Positions 49,582 through 59,677 of a stretch of 64,000 nt of DNA are shown in pieces. The position numbers were made by a program, and so were the translations under genes. The stretch's first letter is position 1. Each line of letters begins with the position of its first letter. Below the pieces are notes generated by a model that ran no database searches, was not told where the DNA came from, and was given only the letters and a program-made list of their open reading frames with translations. Origin of the DNA: Planctomycetia bacterium (lineage in GTDB: Bacteria; Planctomycetota; Planctomycetia; Pirellulales; JACPPG01); NCBI GenBank assembly GCA_016191115.1, contig JACPPG010000015.1, positions 1 through 64,000 of the forward strand, given 5' to 3'.

Positions 49582-50739
49582 CTATCGTGCCGACGCTTCT
49601 TCCGTCGCACGCGCAACGCGATCGCGCGACAGCACGGCCGTGCCCGTCTTGTCGCAGACGCGGAACTGGAAGTCCCAGTCCTGCGCCCATTCCTCCTTCA
49701 TATTGTTCTGGCAGATCTTGAGCAGGATCAGGTTGCGGCCAGCGTTCAAGTTCGCGCGCGCGATGTACTGGTCCATGCGCGCGCCGGCATGATAGACCTT
49801 ATGCTGCGCCAGTAGCTCGCCGTTGAGCCAAAGCTTGTTCGCGCACATCGAGGTCAGCCGCAGCTCGACCGGCCGGGCCTCGTCCGCCACGAACTCACAA
49901 GCTGCGTAGCCGACGACCGAGTTGGCCTTCAAAAGTGCCTTGTTCAGGTCCACTTTGCCGTACGGGTCCTCGGTCGCGTGATCGATCCACTTCACCGCGC
50001 CCGATTTCCCCTCGCACTCGGCCGCGAAGTCGACTTTCTGCTCAGGCGGATAGATGACGTCGAACCCTTGTTCGTCGGTGTTGTCGAACGGCCCCATCAG
50101 CTTCCAGCGGAGCACGTAGCCAAAATGCGCAGGCACGTCGACCTTGTCGCCGAACGACTCGAGCTTCTTGACGATCTTCTGCACCTGGTCGAGGTCGCGG
50201 GCCCCGGACATCGCGCGGCGATAGACATCGGCGGCCGCGGGGCCCTTGCTTGCCGCCTCCAGGCCTTCGGCCTCGGTCAGCAGCCGCGCCACGGCGTCGC
50301 GGCGGAACTCGACGCCTGGGTCGTTTAACATGCCCGGGATCAGCCGATCCGCCGCCTTGGCATCCGCGCGGCACAGCCATTCGAACGCCAGCCGCCGGGC
50401 GCGGGGCGCGTGACTGGTGTCGAGGGTGAATTTCTCCAACGGCGCTACCGGTAGCTTGCCCACGTGCTGCAACTCGCGCTCGGCAATCGTGTCGATCGCG
50501 GCGCGAATCCAATTGGCCGCCAGCGGCCCTGCGTCGTCGAGCGCGCCCAGGAGTGCCGTGAGCGACGCTGCGTCTCCCTGCGACAATCGGCTCCACGCCG
50601 CACGGGCGGCCGCCGTCCCGGCCCCTTCCGGCCCGACCGCTTTCAGCATTGCCAACTCCTTCGGAATGTCCACGGCCGAAAGCGAGCTGGGCAGGGCGAA
50701 AAGCAAAAAGCCGATGAGGAGGGCCGTCGAGGAGCGCAT
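49582..50739 (-). CDS. Secreted protein with HEAT-like and beta domains, unknown function
   Basis: About 385 residues. Signal peptide about 1-22, then a helical Ala-rich region (about 30-190) resembling degenerate HEAT repeats. A beta-rich domain follows, with LRLTSMCANKLWLNGELLAQHKVYHAGARMDQ resembling the PA14/galactose-binding pattern of planctomycete secreted proteins. It is 80 bp upstream of the beta-propeller gene on the same strand; they may be cotranscribed. Confidence 0.75.
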   Translation of the reverse strand: MRSSTALLIGFLLFALPSSLSAVDIPKELAMLKAVGPEGAGTAAARAAWSRLSQGDAASLTALLGALDDAGPLAANWIRAAIDTIAERELQHVGKLPVAPLEKFTLDTSHAPRARRLAFEWLCRADAKAADRLIPGMLNDPGVEFRRDAVARLLTEAEGLEAASKGPAAADVYRRAMSGARDLDQVQKIVKKLESFGDKVDVPAHFGYVLRWKLMGPFDNTDEQGFDVIYPPEQKVDFAAECEGKSGAVKWIDHATEDPYGKVDLNKALLKANSVVGYAACEFVADEARPVELRLTSMCANKLWLNGELLAQHKVYHAGARMDQYIARANLNAGRNLILLKICQNNMKEEWAQDWDFQFRVCDKTGTAVLSRDRVARATEEASAR

Positions 50740-51148
50740 GTATGGGGTTCCTGCCAGGTGGGTGGGAGGTCCAGGCGGGGGCTAGCCGACGCATTCTAAT
50801 CGCCAGCGGGGCACTGGGTAGTAGCCAGTCCTGTGCGATTTTTCGACCACGCGTGCGCGCCGAAGGCAGCCCGCCAAGCCGTCCTGTCATTATGGCAGCG
50901 GCGGAAGGCGGATTTCACTACCAATCTGCCGGAACCGGTGACCCATGGCACTGCGCCAAGAGGCTGCCGGAGCGATAACCGATTGGTTTGCAATATCTTA
51001 AGCCATCATCGCGCGGCCTTGGCCCGGCAATTGCTTGCACTCCGCCCGACTGCGCTACGGATGCGCACGTTTGGCAGCCCAATGGCTCGGCCGAACGCTC
51101 GCGGCCGATTCCCGATAGTTTGTAGACCATTTCGGAGGCACGAAAACG
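50740..51148. other. groES upstream region
   Basis: A 409-bp divergent gap. I searched for a CIRCE inverted repeat (TTAGCACTC...GAGTGCTAA) and saw none, and no clear sigma-32 promoter. GGAGGC lies 9 bp before the groES ATG. Confidence 0.5.
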
Positions 51149-51472
51149 ATGTCAACGGCGACCAAGGTCAAGAAGCCCACGAAGATCAAGCTCCAGCCCT
51201 TGGGCGACCGCGTGGTCGTCGAGCGGGAGGAGTCGGAGGAGAAGACGGCCGGCGGGATCGTGCTGCCGGACACCGCCAAGAACAAGCCGGCCCGCGGCAC
51301 CGTGGTCAGCGTCGGCGACGGCAAGCTGTTGGACGACGGCACCCGCGGCAAGCTGCAGGTTAAGGTGGGCGACCGGGTGTTGTTCACCTCGTACGCGGGC
51401 GACGAGTTCCGCATCGGCGACCAGGAACTGCTCCTGATGCGCGAGGACGACATCCTGGCCGTGATCGAGTAA
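51149..51472 (+). CDS. groES: Co-chaperonin GroES
   Basis: About 107 residues. PLGDRVVVEREESEEKTAGGIVLPDTAKNKPARGTVVSVG is the diagnostic N-terminal block; the C-terminus ends LMREDDILAVIE. An N-terminal basic extension (STATKVKKPTKIK) precedes the core. Caps GroEL. Confidence 0.97.
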   Translation: MSTATKVKKPTKIKLQPLGDRVVVEREESEEKTAGGIVLPDTAKNKPARGTVVSVGDGKLLDDGTRGKLQVKVGDRVLFTSYAGDEFRIGDQELLLMREDDILAVIE

Positions 51473-51514
51473 TCCGATCGACCGCTGGCGCAAGCGCGCC
51501 GGCCGAACGAATAA

Positions 51515-53158
<1,644 letters not shown>

Positions 53159-53256
53159 GAACAGGCCACAGGCCACGGGCGGTTAGCCGCCGCAGCCACG
53201 CGGTGCCGCCGTAGGGTGCTCTGCGAACGCCATGAGACGTCCATCGAAGCGACTCA

Positions 53257-53287
53257 AGCCCAGGGGCTGCGTCCCCTGGGTTTTTTT
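53257..53287 (+). terminator. Rho-independent terminator after groEL
   Basis: CCCAGGGG (53259-53266) pairs with CCCCTGGG (53273-53280); loop CTGCGT and seven T follow. The stem core equals that in the repeat at 9787. Confidence 0.9.
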
Positions 53288-53299
53288 CGCGCGCTCTTT

Positions 53300-53545
53300 T
53301 TACTGCTGTTGCGGTGGCGCCGGCGCTCCACGCAGCAGTCCCTCGGTGCTGAGGTCCTCATCCAAATCCGGCCAATGGATGCCGTACCCACCGCCGCCGA
53401 TCTGCCGGTTGGCCCGCTGCGCGGCCGTCGCGCTAAGCAAGCGCGGGTACCATGCCAGCGGGACGATAATCTTTCGACCGTCCATTAGCGATACGGCGAG
53501 CGCGTCGTCGGTGCAATCGACGACCGTGGCACGTTCATCCGGCAT
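53300..53545 (-). CDS. DUF2442 protein
   Basis: About 81 residues. GAGGATCGACAAC precedes the ATG at 53545. VVDCTDDALAVSLMDGRKIIVPLAWYPRLL and GIHWPDLDEDLSTEGLL are the DUF2442 signature. These small proteins often pair with a DUF4160 toxin-like gene; none is next to it here. Function unknown. Four bases separate the alternative ATG (53581) from the upstream stop, so it may be translationally linked to the transglutaminase gene. Confidence 0.85.
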   Translation of the reverse strand: MPDERATVVDCTDDALAVSLMDGRKIIVPLAWYPRLLSATAAQRANRQIGGGGYGIHWPDLDEDLSTEGLLRGAPAPPQQQ

Positions 53546-53585
53546 GTTGTCGATCCTCAACGCGGCGACCGCGTTCAACATTCCC

Positions 53586-54548
53586 TCAAGCTGGCCCGCG
53601 GACCGGTACCCGCACCCACTTCACTTTCGGCTGGCCGCCGGCGCCGGTGAGGAACTCGGCCACGTAGCGGAGCTTCTCGCGGGGTTTCTCGGGCACCGTG
53701 AAGTTGTCCCCCTTTTGCAGGATCGGCCGCACTTCCGCGATGCCGCCGAAGCTGCGGTCGCCCGCCGCCTGGCAGGCAAACCAGTGGCCGTGCCCCATGT
53801 CGTCCTCAAGGTAGAACTCCGGGTAGCAGTGACCGGGGACCCACACGGTGCGTGCCGGGATGCCGCTTGCGCGACACAGGGCGATGAAAAGGGACGTCAG
53901 CTCCTCGCAGTCGCCGGTGCCGTCGTTCAATGCCGCGAGCGCCCCCTTGAGCGGACCGTCCTGGTACTTGACGTGCTCGCGGACCCAATCGTAGATCGCC
54001 TCCGCCTTCTCCCACGCGCCTTCGTGATCGGCCGTGATCTCCTTGGCCAGGTTGCGAATCTTCGGGTTGCGGCTCTCGATCTTCGGGCTTGCCGCCAGGT
54101 ACGGACGCACCTTGCGGTCGAGCTTCTTGGGGATGACGAAGCCCGAAGTGTCCTCGGGCGGGAGGAGCGTCGAGCGAGTCGTTTCGACCGTGATCACGGC
54201 CCGCACCTGCTCGCCGGCGGGGATCTGTGGGATGTTGACGACCAATTGTTTGACGCCCGTCTGCTCGCGGTACGCGGCGTGCTTGACGTACGGCGAAAAG
54301 TCCTCGCTGACGATGCGGACTTCCTGCTCGGGCCAATCCATGGGCACGGGAACCGTGGCGACGATCCCGGCGCACGGCTCGCCGCCGGCGGTGACGATCA
54401 TGCCGATCTCGTATCGCAGCACAGCTTCCTTGCCGTTCTTCGCTCCGGCGGTGTCGACTTCGCCAAACTGGGCGAGCGCAGGCGCGGCGAGGCACGCGAC
54501 AAACATCGCGCACGCTACGAACGTGAAGTGATGAAGGCATCTTCTCAC
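53586..54548 (-). CDS. Secreted transglutaminase-like protein
   Basis: About 320 residues from a GTG at 54548 preceded by GGGAG; a Sec signal peptide follows (VACAMFVACLAAPALAQ). The transglutaminase-like core has GTGDCEELTSLFIALCRASGIPAR (catalytic Cys), PGHCYPEFYLED (His) and AAGD (likely Asp). Such domains usually act as periplasmic proteases or peptide-crosslink hydrolases. Activity on envelope protein is inference. Confidence 0.87.
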   Translation of the reverse strand: MRRCLHHFTFVACAMFVACLAAPALAQFGEVDTAGAKNGKEAVLRYEIGMIVTAGGEPCAGIVATVPVPMDWPEQEVRIVSEDFSPYVKHAAYREQTGVKQLVVNIPQIPAGEQVRAVITVETTRSTLLPPEDTSGFVIPKKLDRKVRPYLAASPKIESRNPKIRNLAKEITADHEGAWEKAEAIYDWVREHVKYQDGPLKGALAALNDGTGDCEELTSLFIALCRASGIPARTVWVPGHCYPEFYLEDDMGHGHWFACQAAGDRSFGGIAEVRPILQKGDNFTVPEKPREKLRYVAEFLTGAGGQPKVKWVRVPVRGPA

Positions 54549-54696
54549 GACAAGACTCCCGAATTGCGGAGGCGCGGGCGCCGCAGAAATAGGCGGGCCG
54601 CCCAAACGCCACTCAACCTTCTAGTCTAGTCCAAGCGTGGAGGAGTGGAATCGCCCCGAACGGCCGGGAGGTTGCGAGTTTCGGTTGCGTCTAGGG

Positions 54697-54981
54697 TCAA
54701 TCCACCACCACGTCCGCCAGGCGGGAGACGCTGACGACTTCGCGCAAGTTGACCCAGGCCCGCTCGCGATTCGGACGGATGCCGTGCCGCCGGCAGTCGA
54801 GCACGTACTTCTCGCGCGTGGTTTGCGTGTCGCGCAAGTCGTGCGCGTCGATGCCGGTGAGTTCAAGGGAATCCGGGTGGACCATCACCAGCCGCCCTAG
54901 CACGACGTATGGACTCGACAGATCCAGGACGATCTCCTGGCCGATCAAGTCCTGCCAAAATGACCCGCCGAGAGTATCCAT
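54697..54981 (-). CDS. Small LSm/SH3-like barrel protein
   Basis: About 94 residues starting MDTLGGSFWQDLIGQEIVLDLSSPYVVLGRLVMVHPDSLELTGI. The pattern (strand, PYVV-x-GRLV, turn, LELTG, then REKYVLDC) fits a small beta-barrel like LSm/SH3. Not a recognised Hfq. Upstream of element A copy 6 and divergent from the cytochrome-like gene, whose N-terminus also has a barrel-like module. Confidence 0.6.
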   Translation of the reverse strand: MDTLGGSFWQDLIGQEIVLDLSSPYVVLGRLVMVHPDSLELTGIDAHDLRDTQTTREKYVLDCRRHGIRPNRERAWVNLREVVSVSRLADVVVD

Positions 54982-55075
54982 ATTTGGGTGCTTGAGATTG
55001 CGTTCGTGCACAGGACAACGCTGCTGACAGGCTTGGCAGCTTCTCGACCGCGCAGCGCCTCGGCATTGGCAAAAG

Positions 55076-55105
55076 GCGCGGCTCGGCGGGAGCCTCGCCC
55101 TCCCC
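55076..55105. repeat. Hairpin C half copy
   Basis: GCGCGGCTCGGCGGGAGCC and GCCCTCCCC only; the left arm is missing. Confidence 0.6.
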
Positions 55106-55164
55106 GCGCACGACTCTACGCTACCGTGCTTGCGCGGTTGGGGCAATCTGCGTGATTGCGCCGG

Positions 55165-55321
55165 CAGGGCCGTTCACAGATTCAAGCTTGCCGGCGGCGC
55201 ACCGGCGGGAAAGTGGGACAGGCACCGAGACGCAACGTTCGTCTGAAAGGACTTGCGCTGTTTACGCTCGGAGCCAGTCCCATTTTCCCGCCTCGCCATT
55301 TTGAAAAACAGAATGGCCCTG
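55165..55321 (+). repeat. Element A copy 6 with 10-bp target duplication
   Basis: Intact ends CAGGGCCGTTC and GAATGGCCCTG. Flanks ATTGCGCCGG (55155-55164) and ATTGCACCGG (55322-55331) differ at one position, consistent with an older insertion than copy 5. Confidence 0.9.
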
Positions 55322-55382
55322 ATTGCACCGGCCCATGATTCGCCTTGACCGGAATCGCTCGCTTGCCTATTGTCCGCCCACC

Positions 55383-56495
55383 ATGCGCCTCCCTTGTCGC
55401 TTATTGTCGGTCGCACTCATTGCGCTCGTCGTGGCGGCCGCTGCGCGCGCCGACGATGACGACCGGCCGCAACCCCCCGAAGCGCGCGTCCTGCTGTTGC
55501 GCAATGGTCAAGTGCTGTCGGGCCAGGTCACGCGCGTCGGGAACATGTACTACGTGACGCTCGCCAGCGGCGAGATTCGCTTGTCGGCCGACGCGGTGGA
55601 GCTGGTCTGCCGCGACCTGGAGGAGGGTTACGAGCGCAAGCGCACGTCGATCGATCCCGACAAGCTGACCGATCACCTCGATCTGGCGCTGTGGTGCATC
55701 CGGCAGGAGCTTTTCGACGACGCGGCCAGCGAAATCGCGGCCGCGGCCACGATCGATCCCCGCCACCCGCGCGTCGGGCTCATCGAGCGTCAATTGAAGC
55801 TGGCCCGCGAGCGGCCGGCGCAAAGTCCGCCGCGCAAGGCGGCCCCCGCCGCAGCCGCGCCGACGAGCGAGGAATTGGACCGCATGCTCCGCGGCATGCC
55901 CCGCGGCACGGTCGAAACCTTCGCCAATACGATCCAGCCGTTGCTGTTGAACAATTGCACGGGGGCCGGCTGTCATGGGCAGCAGTCCGAAGGCCGGCTG
56001 CAACTTTTACGCACGCAACTGGGCCAGTCGGCCAGCAGGCGATTGACGCAGCGCAATTTGTACGCCGTGCTGCAACTGATCGACCGCCACGATCCGCCGG
56101 CCAGCCCACTTCTGACGGTGCCGATCGCGCCCCACGGCACGGCCAAGGCGGCCATTTTCACCGGCAAGGAAGTGGCTCAGTACCGGCAGCTCGTGCAATG
56201 GATTATGCGCGTCGCCCAGGCGCCGGCGCCGGAGCAGCCGCAAAGCATCGAAAGCCCCGGCGATGAGTTGCTGCAGCGGCTTCCCGGCCGACGGCGGGAC
56301 GAGCCGCCGCCCACGGCCTCGACGACCGACGGTACGGGCGAGCGCCGCGCGGCTAGCGACAAGCCGAGCCGTTCGCGCCGCACGTCGAGCGAGAAAAAGA
56401 AGCCACCAGCCGATGAACCCCCGACCGACGCGGCTGCCGCGGTCGACCCGCTCGATCCGGAAGTGTTCAACCGTCGCTTCTTCCCGCCGCAGTAG
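55383..56495 (+). CDS. Secreted protein with SH3/LSm-like module and cytochrome-like domain
   Basis: About 370 residues. A signal peptide after the ATG at 55383 (MRLPCRLLSVALIALVVAAA) decides the start. A beta module follows (LLLRNGQVLSGQVTRVGNMYYVTLASGEIRL), then a helical linker and a domain with LLLNNCTGAGCHG, a CxxxxCH variant of a heme c motif, and a tail rich in Arg/Ser/Pro/Glu. Whether heme is bound is open because the spacing is not CxxCH. Family not named. Confidence 0.75.
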   Translation: MRLPCRLLSVALIALVVAAAARADDDDRPQPPEARVLLLRNGQVLSGQVTRVGNMYYVTLASGEIRLSADAVELVCRDLEEGYERKRTSIDPDKLTDHLDLALWCIRQELFDDAASEIAAAATIDPRHPRVGLIERQLKLARERPAQSPPRKAAPAAAAPTSEELDRMLRGMPRGTVETFANTIQPLLLNNCTGAGCHGQQSEGRLQLLRTQLGQSASRRLTQRNLYAVLQLIDRHDPPASPLLTVPIAPHGTAKAAIFTGKEVAQYRQLVQWIMRVAQAPAPEQPQSIESPGDELLQRLPGRRRDEPPPTASTTDGTGERRAASDKPSRSRRTSSEKKKPPADEPPTDAAAAVDPLDPEVFNRRFFPPQ

Positions 56496-56509
56496 ACCGC
56501 GTCGCGCTC

Positions 56510-56635
56510 TCACCGCAGCGGGGTGCCCCCCGGCGCGACGATGCCTTCCGCGCGGCGGATCACCAGAAACCGATCCTCGCGCACGATGACGGCCACCGCC
56601 CCGCGGCGCTCGACCGGCGGCGTGGGCTCACTCAT
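56510..56635 (-). pseudogene. Truncated Nudix hydrolase N-terminus
   Basis: ATG at 56635 overlaps the STAS stop by 8 bp. Encodes MSEPTPPVERRGAVAVIVRE then DRFLVIRRAEGIVAPGGTPLR and stops. This is the first strand and edge of a Nudix fold; the Nudix box (GX5EX7REUXEEXGU) is absent. The convergent gene stops 15 bp away, so there is no room for the remainder. A remnant after deletion or recombination is the simplest reading. Confidence 0.65.
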
Positions 56636-56990
56636 GCGCCACGGCGGCGGCCGCCCGAGCGCAGGCGGCCTGCTCGTCGTCGGCCAGCTCCAGCACCTGG
56701 TCCAGCCGCAGCACGCGCAGCACCTGCTTGACCTCCGGCGACATCGAGTGCAACACAAGCGCGCCGCCGGCCTCGCGGAAACGCTTATGGCACTTCAGCA
56801 GCCAGCCGACGCCCCGCGAATCCAGGTAGTTCGCCTTCGCCAGGCCGAGGACGACGCGCGTCGCGTAGATGTCGGGCCCGAACTGCCGTTCCAGTGGTTC
56901 TTCCTCCGGCGCAAACGCGTCCTGCGTCACGCTGCCCGTGGCGCTGACGCTGGTGACCGTCCCGTCCTGCCATGCGAGTTTCAAGTCCAT
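56628..56990 (-). CDS. STAS-domain anti-anti-sigma factor-like protein
   Basis: About 120 residues. GGGGAGGC precedes the ATG. NYLDSRGVGWLLKCHKRF carries the DSxG-type site that is phosphorylated in SpoIIAA/RsbV proteins. A Ala-rich C-terminal helix follows. Likely part of a partner-switching pathway; no kinase or sigma factor is next to it. Couples into the Nudix remnant. Confidence 0.85.
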   Translation of the reverse strand: MDLKLAWQDGTVTSVSATGSVTQDAFAPEEEPLERQFGPDIYATRVVLGLAKANYLDSRGVGWLLKCHKRFREAGGALVLHSMSPEVKQVLRVLRLDQVLELADDEQAACARAAAAVAHE

Positions 56991-57062
56991 GCCCGAAGCC
57001 TCCCCGAAAACAAACGCAACCCTGTCGTTTGCTGACCACGCCTCTTCAAGCGCCGCTGCGTG

Positions 57063-57141
57063 CGGAAGGGCGAGGCTGCTGCTGAGCCGCTTCTTCGCGC
57101 GTCGCGGCTCGGCGGGAGCGTCGCCCGGCGTCGCCCTCCCA
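57063..57141. repeat. Hairpin C, copy 3
   Basis: Arms GGAAGGGCGAGGCTGCTG and GGCGGGAGCG...GTCGCCCTCCC; the loop is longer than in copy 1. Sits in the divergent gap between the STAS and ftsH genes. Confidence 0.7.
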
Positions 57142-57465
57142 CCGAGAACGACCGATTATGAGCACGCGCCGGCGGCATAGTCCAGGGAGGGGATACGCGA
57201 AACCGAGGCGAATTGTTCACTTCCTTAGCCCCAACCGGCGAGCCACGAGGCGGCGCTACATCGAATTCCGGCGTTTCGTACGGTACAATTCCGCAGGCTG
57301 GGCCGCGGGAAGGCGCCCGCGCTCGGCAATGAGCCCCCGGCGACGCGCCGCCGTCAGGGGCCCTAAGGCGTACAATAGATCAACGGATTTTCCCGCCCGA
57401 GCCGGCCATCAAGCCGCTCCAGGTCACCCGCGGGGCGGTCGCCAAGCAGGAAGAGACATTCTCGA
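57142..57465. promoter_or_regulatory. ftsH upstream region with possible -10 sites
   Basis: TACAAT occurs at 57284-57289 and 57371-57376, each a good -10 match, but neither has a clear -35. A GC-rich hairpin lies between. Assignment is tentative. Confidence 0.25.
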
Positions 57466-59475
57466 ATGGACAAACAGCCCGTTGGCGGCGGCCCACCCGT
57501 TCAGCAAAAGCCGGCCCCGACACGCCCCCCCATGACGACGTTCACGCTCGTCTTGGGCCTGATCGTGCTGTTGGTGGCCGCGGTATTTTATTTCGGCGGC
57601 GACACCACCCGGCGATCGACGATTTCCTACGGCTTCTTCTACGACCAGCTCAAGGCCGACAACATCGCCGAAGTGCGCGTGCACGGCAAGGAGGCGCGCG
57701 GCAAATTCAAGAAGATACCCGAGGCGCCCAAGGCCGAGGACGCCAAAACCGAAGGGAAGGCGCCCCCGGCGCTTGAGGAGCATTTCTACGCCGACATCAG
57801 CCCGCTGGCCGGCCAGGACCTCGACCGCCTGCTCCTGGAGAAGGTCGGAGATCACTACCACGCCGACAAGCTCAGCGACAGCACGGGCATCGTCATGGCC
57901 ATCTACCTGGCCGTGACGATTTTTTTGGTGATCGGCATGATGTTGTTCATGTATCGACGAGCGCGCGACCAGTTCCTGGGGGGCGGCATCCTGGCGGGCT
58001 TCAGCAAGAGCCCCGCCAAGCGCTATGAGAGCGGCAAGAAGCGGATCACGTTCGATGACGTGGCCGGCCTGGAGGGGGTCAAGCAAGACCTGACCGAGGT
58101 CGTTGAGTTCCTGAAGAACCCGCAGAAGTTCCAGCGCCTGGGAGGGCGGATCCCCAAGGGCACGCTGCTGATGGGCCCGCCCGGCACCGGCAAGACGCTG
58201 TTGGCCAAGGCCGTGGCGGGCGAGGCCAACGTGCCCTTCTTCTCAATCAGTGGTTCGGAATTCATCCAGATGTTCGTGGGGGTCGGGGCGGGTCGGGTCC
58301 GCGACATGTTCAAGACGGCCAAGGAGGCCGCGCCGTGCATCCTGTTTATCGACGAGATCGACGCCGTCGGACGCGTGCGCGGCGCCGGGCTCGGCGGCGG
58401 GCACGACGAGCGCGAGCAGACGCTCAACCAGATACTCAGCGAGATGGACGGCTTCAGCCCCAATGAAGCCGTCATCGTGCTGGCCGCCACCAACCGGCCG
58501 GACGTGCTCGACCCGGCGCTCCTGCGGCCGGGCCGTTTCGACCGGCACATCACCGTCGATCGGCCGAACTTCAAGGGCCGCGCTGCCATCTTCAAGGTCC
58601 ACTGCCGCGAGGTTCCCCTGGCCGACGACGTCGACCTGGATCGCCTGGCCGGCGGCACCGTCGGCCTGACCGGCGCCGACATCCGCAACCTCGTGAACGA
58701 GGCGGCGCTGTGGGCCACACGGCAGGGCAAGGACAAAGTCGACATGAGCGATTTCGAAATCGCCCGCGACAAAGTCTTGATGGGCCCCAAGCGCGAGGAA
58801 ATCCTGACCGGCAAGGAAAAGGAAATGACCGCCTACCACGAATCCGGCCACGCGCTGTTGGCGTGGATCGTGCCCGGCGGCGATCGCCTGCACAAGGTGA
58901 CGATCATCCCGCGCGGCCGGGCACTGGGCGTCACCCAGCTACTGCCCGAAGAGGATCGGCTCAACATCAGCGAAAGCGAGCTGCACGCCCGGCTGGTGTT
59001 CATGCTCGGCGGGCGGGCCGCCGAAAAGCTGGTCTTCGACGAGTACAGCGCCGGCGCCGAGGACGATCTGAAACGCGCCACGCAGATCGCCCGACGCATG
59101 GTGACGCACTGGGGCATGAGCGAACGGCTCGGCCCGGTCGCCTATCGCACGAGCGAGGAGCACCCGTTCCTGGGCAAGGAGATCCACGAGCAGCGCGAGT
59201 TCAGCGAGCACACGGCCCAGGTGATCGACGAGGAAGTGGCGCGGATCCTGCACGCCGCGGCCGATCGCGCCCGCGCTCTGTTGGAACAGAACCGCGACAA
59301 GCTCGACAGTCTCGCGCATGAGCTGGCCGAGCGCGAGATGCTGGACGAGAAAGAGATCGAAGAGATCATCGGGCCATCACCCACGCGCCGCGTCTCAGCC
59401 AACGGGCAGCCCACCGCCCCGCACAAGACGCCCGTCGAGACCGTGCGGGCCGACAAGACGGCGCAGTCGGGGTAG
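57466..59475 (+). CDS. ftsH: ATP-dependent zinc metalloprotease FtsH
   Basis: About 669 residues. TM helices about 23-45 and 140-162 flank a periplasmic loop. AAA domain: Walker A GPPGTGKT (about 238), Walker [37 protein letters not shown]. Zinc protease motif HESGH at about 457. The FtsH-typical pore [13 protein letters not shown] is present. Degrades membrane and cytoplasmic proteins at the inner membrane. Confidence 0.97.
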   Translation: MDKQPVGGGPPVQQKPAPTRPPMTTFTLVLGLIVLLVAAVFYFGGDTTRRSTISYGFFYDQLKADNIAEVRVHGKEARGKFKKIPEAPKAEDAKTEGKAPPALEEHFYADISPLAGQDLDRLLLEKVGDHYHADKLSDSTGIVMAIYLAVTIFLVIGMMLFMYRRARDQFLGGGILAGFSKSPAKRYESGKKRITFDDVAGLEGVKQDLTEVVEFLKNPQKFQRLGGRIPKGTLLMGPPGTGKTLLAKAVAGEANVPFFSISGSEFIQMFVGVGAGRVRDMFKTAKEAAPCILFIDEIDAVGRVRGAGLGGGHDEREQTLNQILSEMDGFSPNEAVIVLAATNRPDVLDPALLRPGRFDRHITVDRPNFKGRAAIFKVHCREVPLADDVDLDRLAGGTVGLTGADIRNLVNEAALWATRQGKDKVDMSDFEIARDKVLMGPKREEILTGKEKEMTAYHESGHALLAWIVPGGDRLHKVTIIPRGRALGVTQLLPEEDRLNISESELHARLVFMLGGRAAEKLVFDEYSAGAEDDLKRATQIARRMVTHWGMSERLGPVAYRTSEEHPFLGKEIHEQREFSEHTAQVIDEEVARILHAAADRARALLEQNRDKLDSLAHELAEREMLDEKEIEEIIGPSPTRRVSANGQPTAPHKTPVETVRADKTAQSG

Positions 59476-59677
59476 GCTCAAAAGGCTCGTCACATCGCGA
59501 CGTCTCTCTCTGGCCGCAACTGGCTTTGGCTGTCTGGTCTGCCTATCATGGACCCGCGGCGCTGTCGCACTCCTTCCCACAGTGGTTGAAAAACCCCGGT
59601 TGGTGCGGACAGACGCTCTTGCCACCAGTGGGCTTGCCCGCGGCTGCACGTCTCAAACATCAGTGGAGCTTCATCAG

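Noticed and set aside
50740-51148. A CIRCE element for groESL
   Set aside because: No TTAGCACTC inverted repeat could be found on either strand in the gap.
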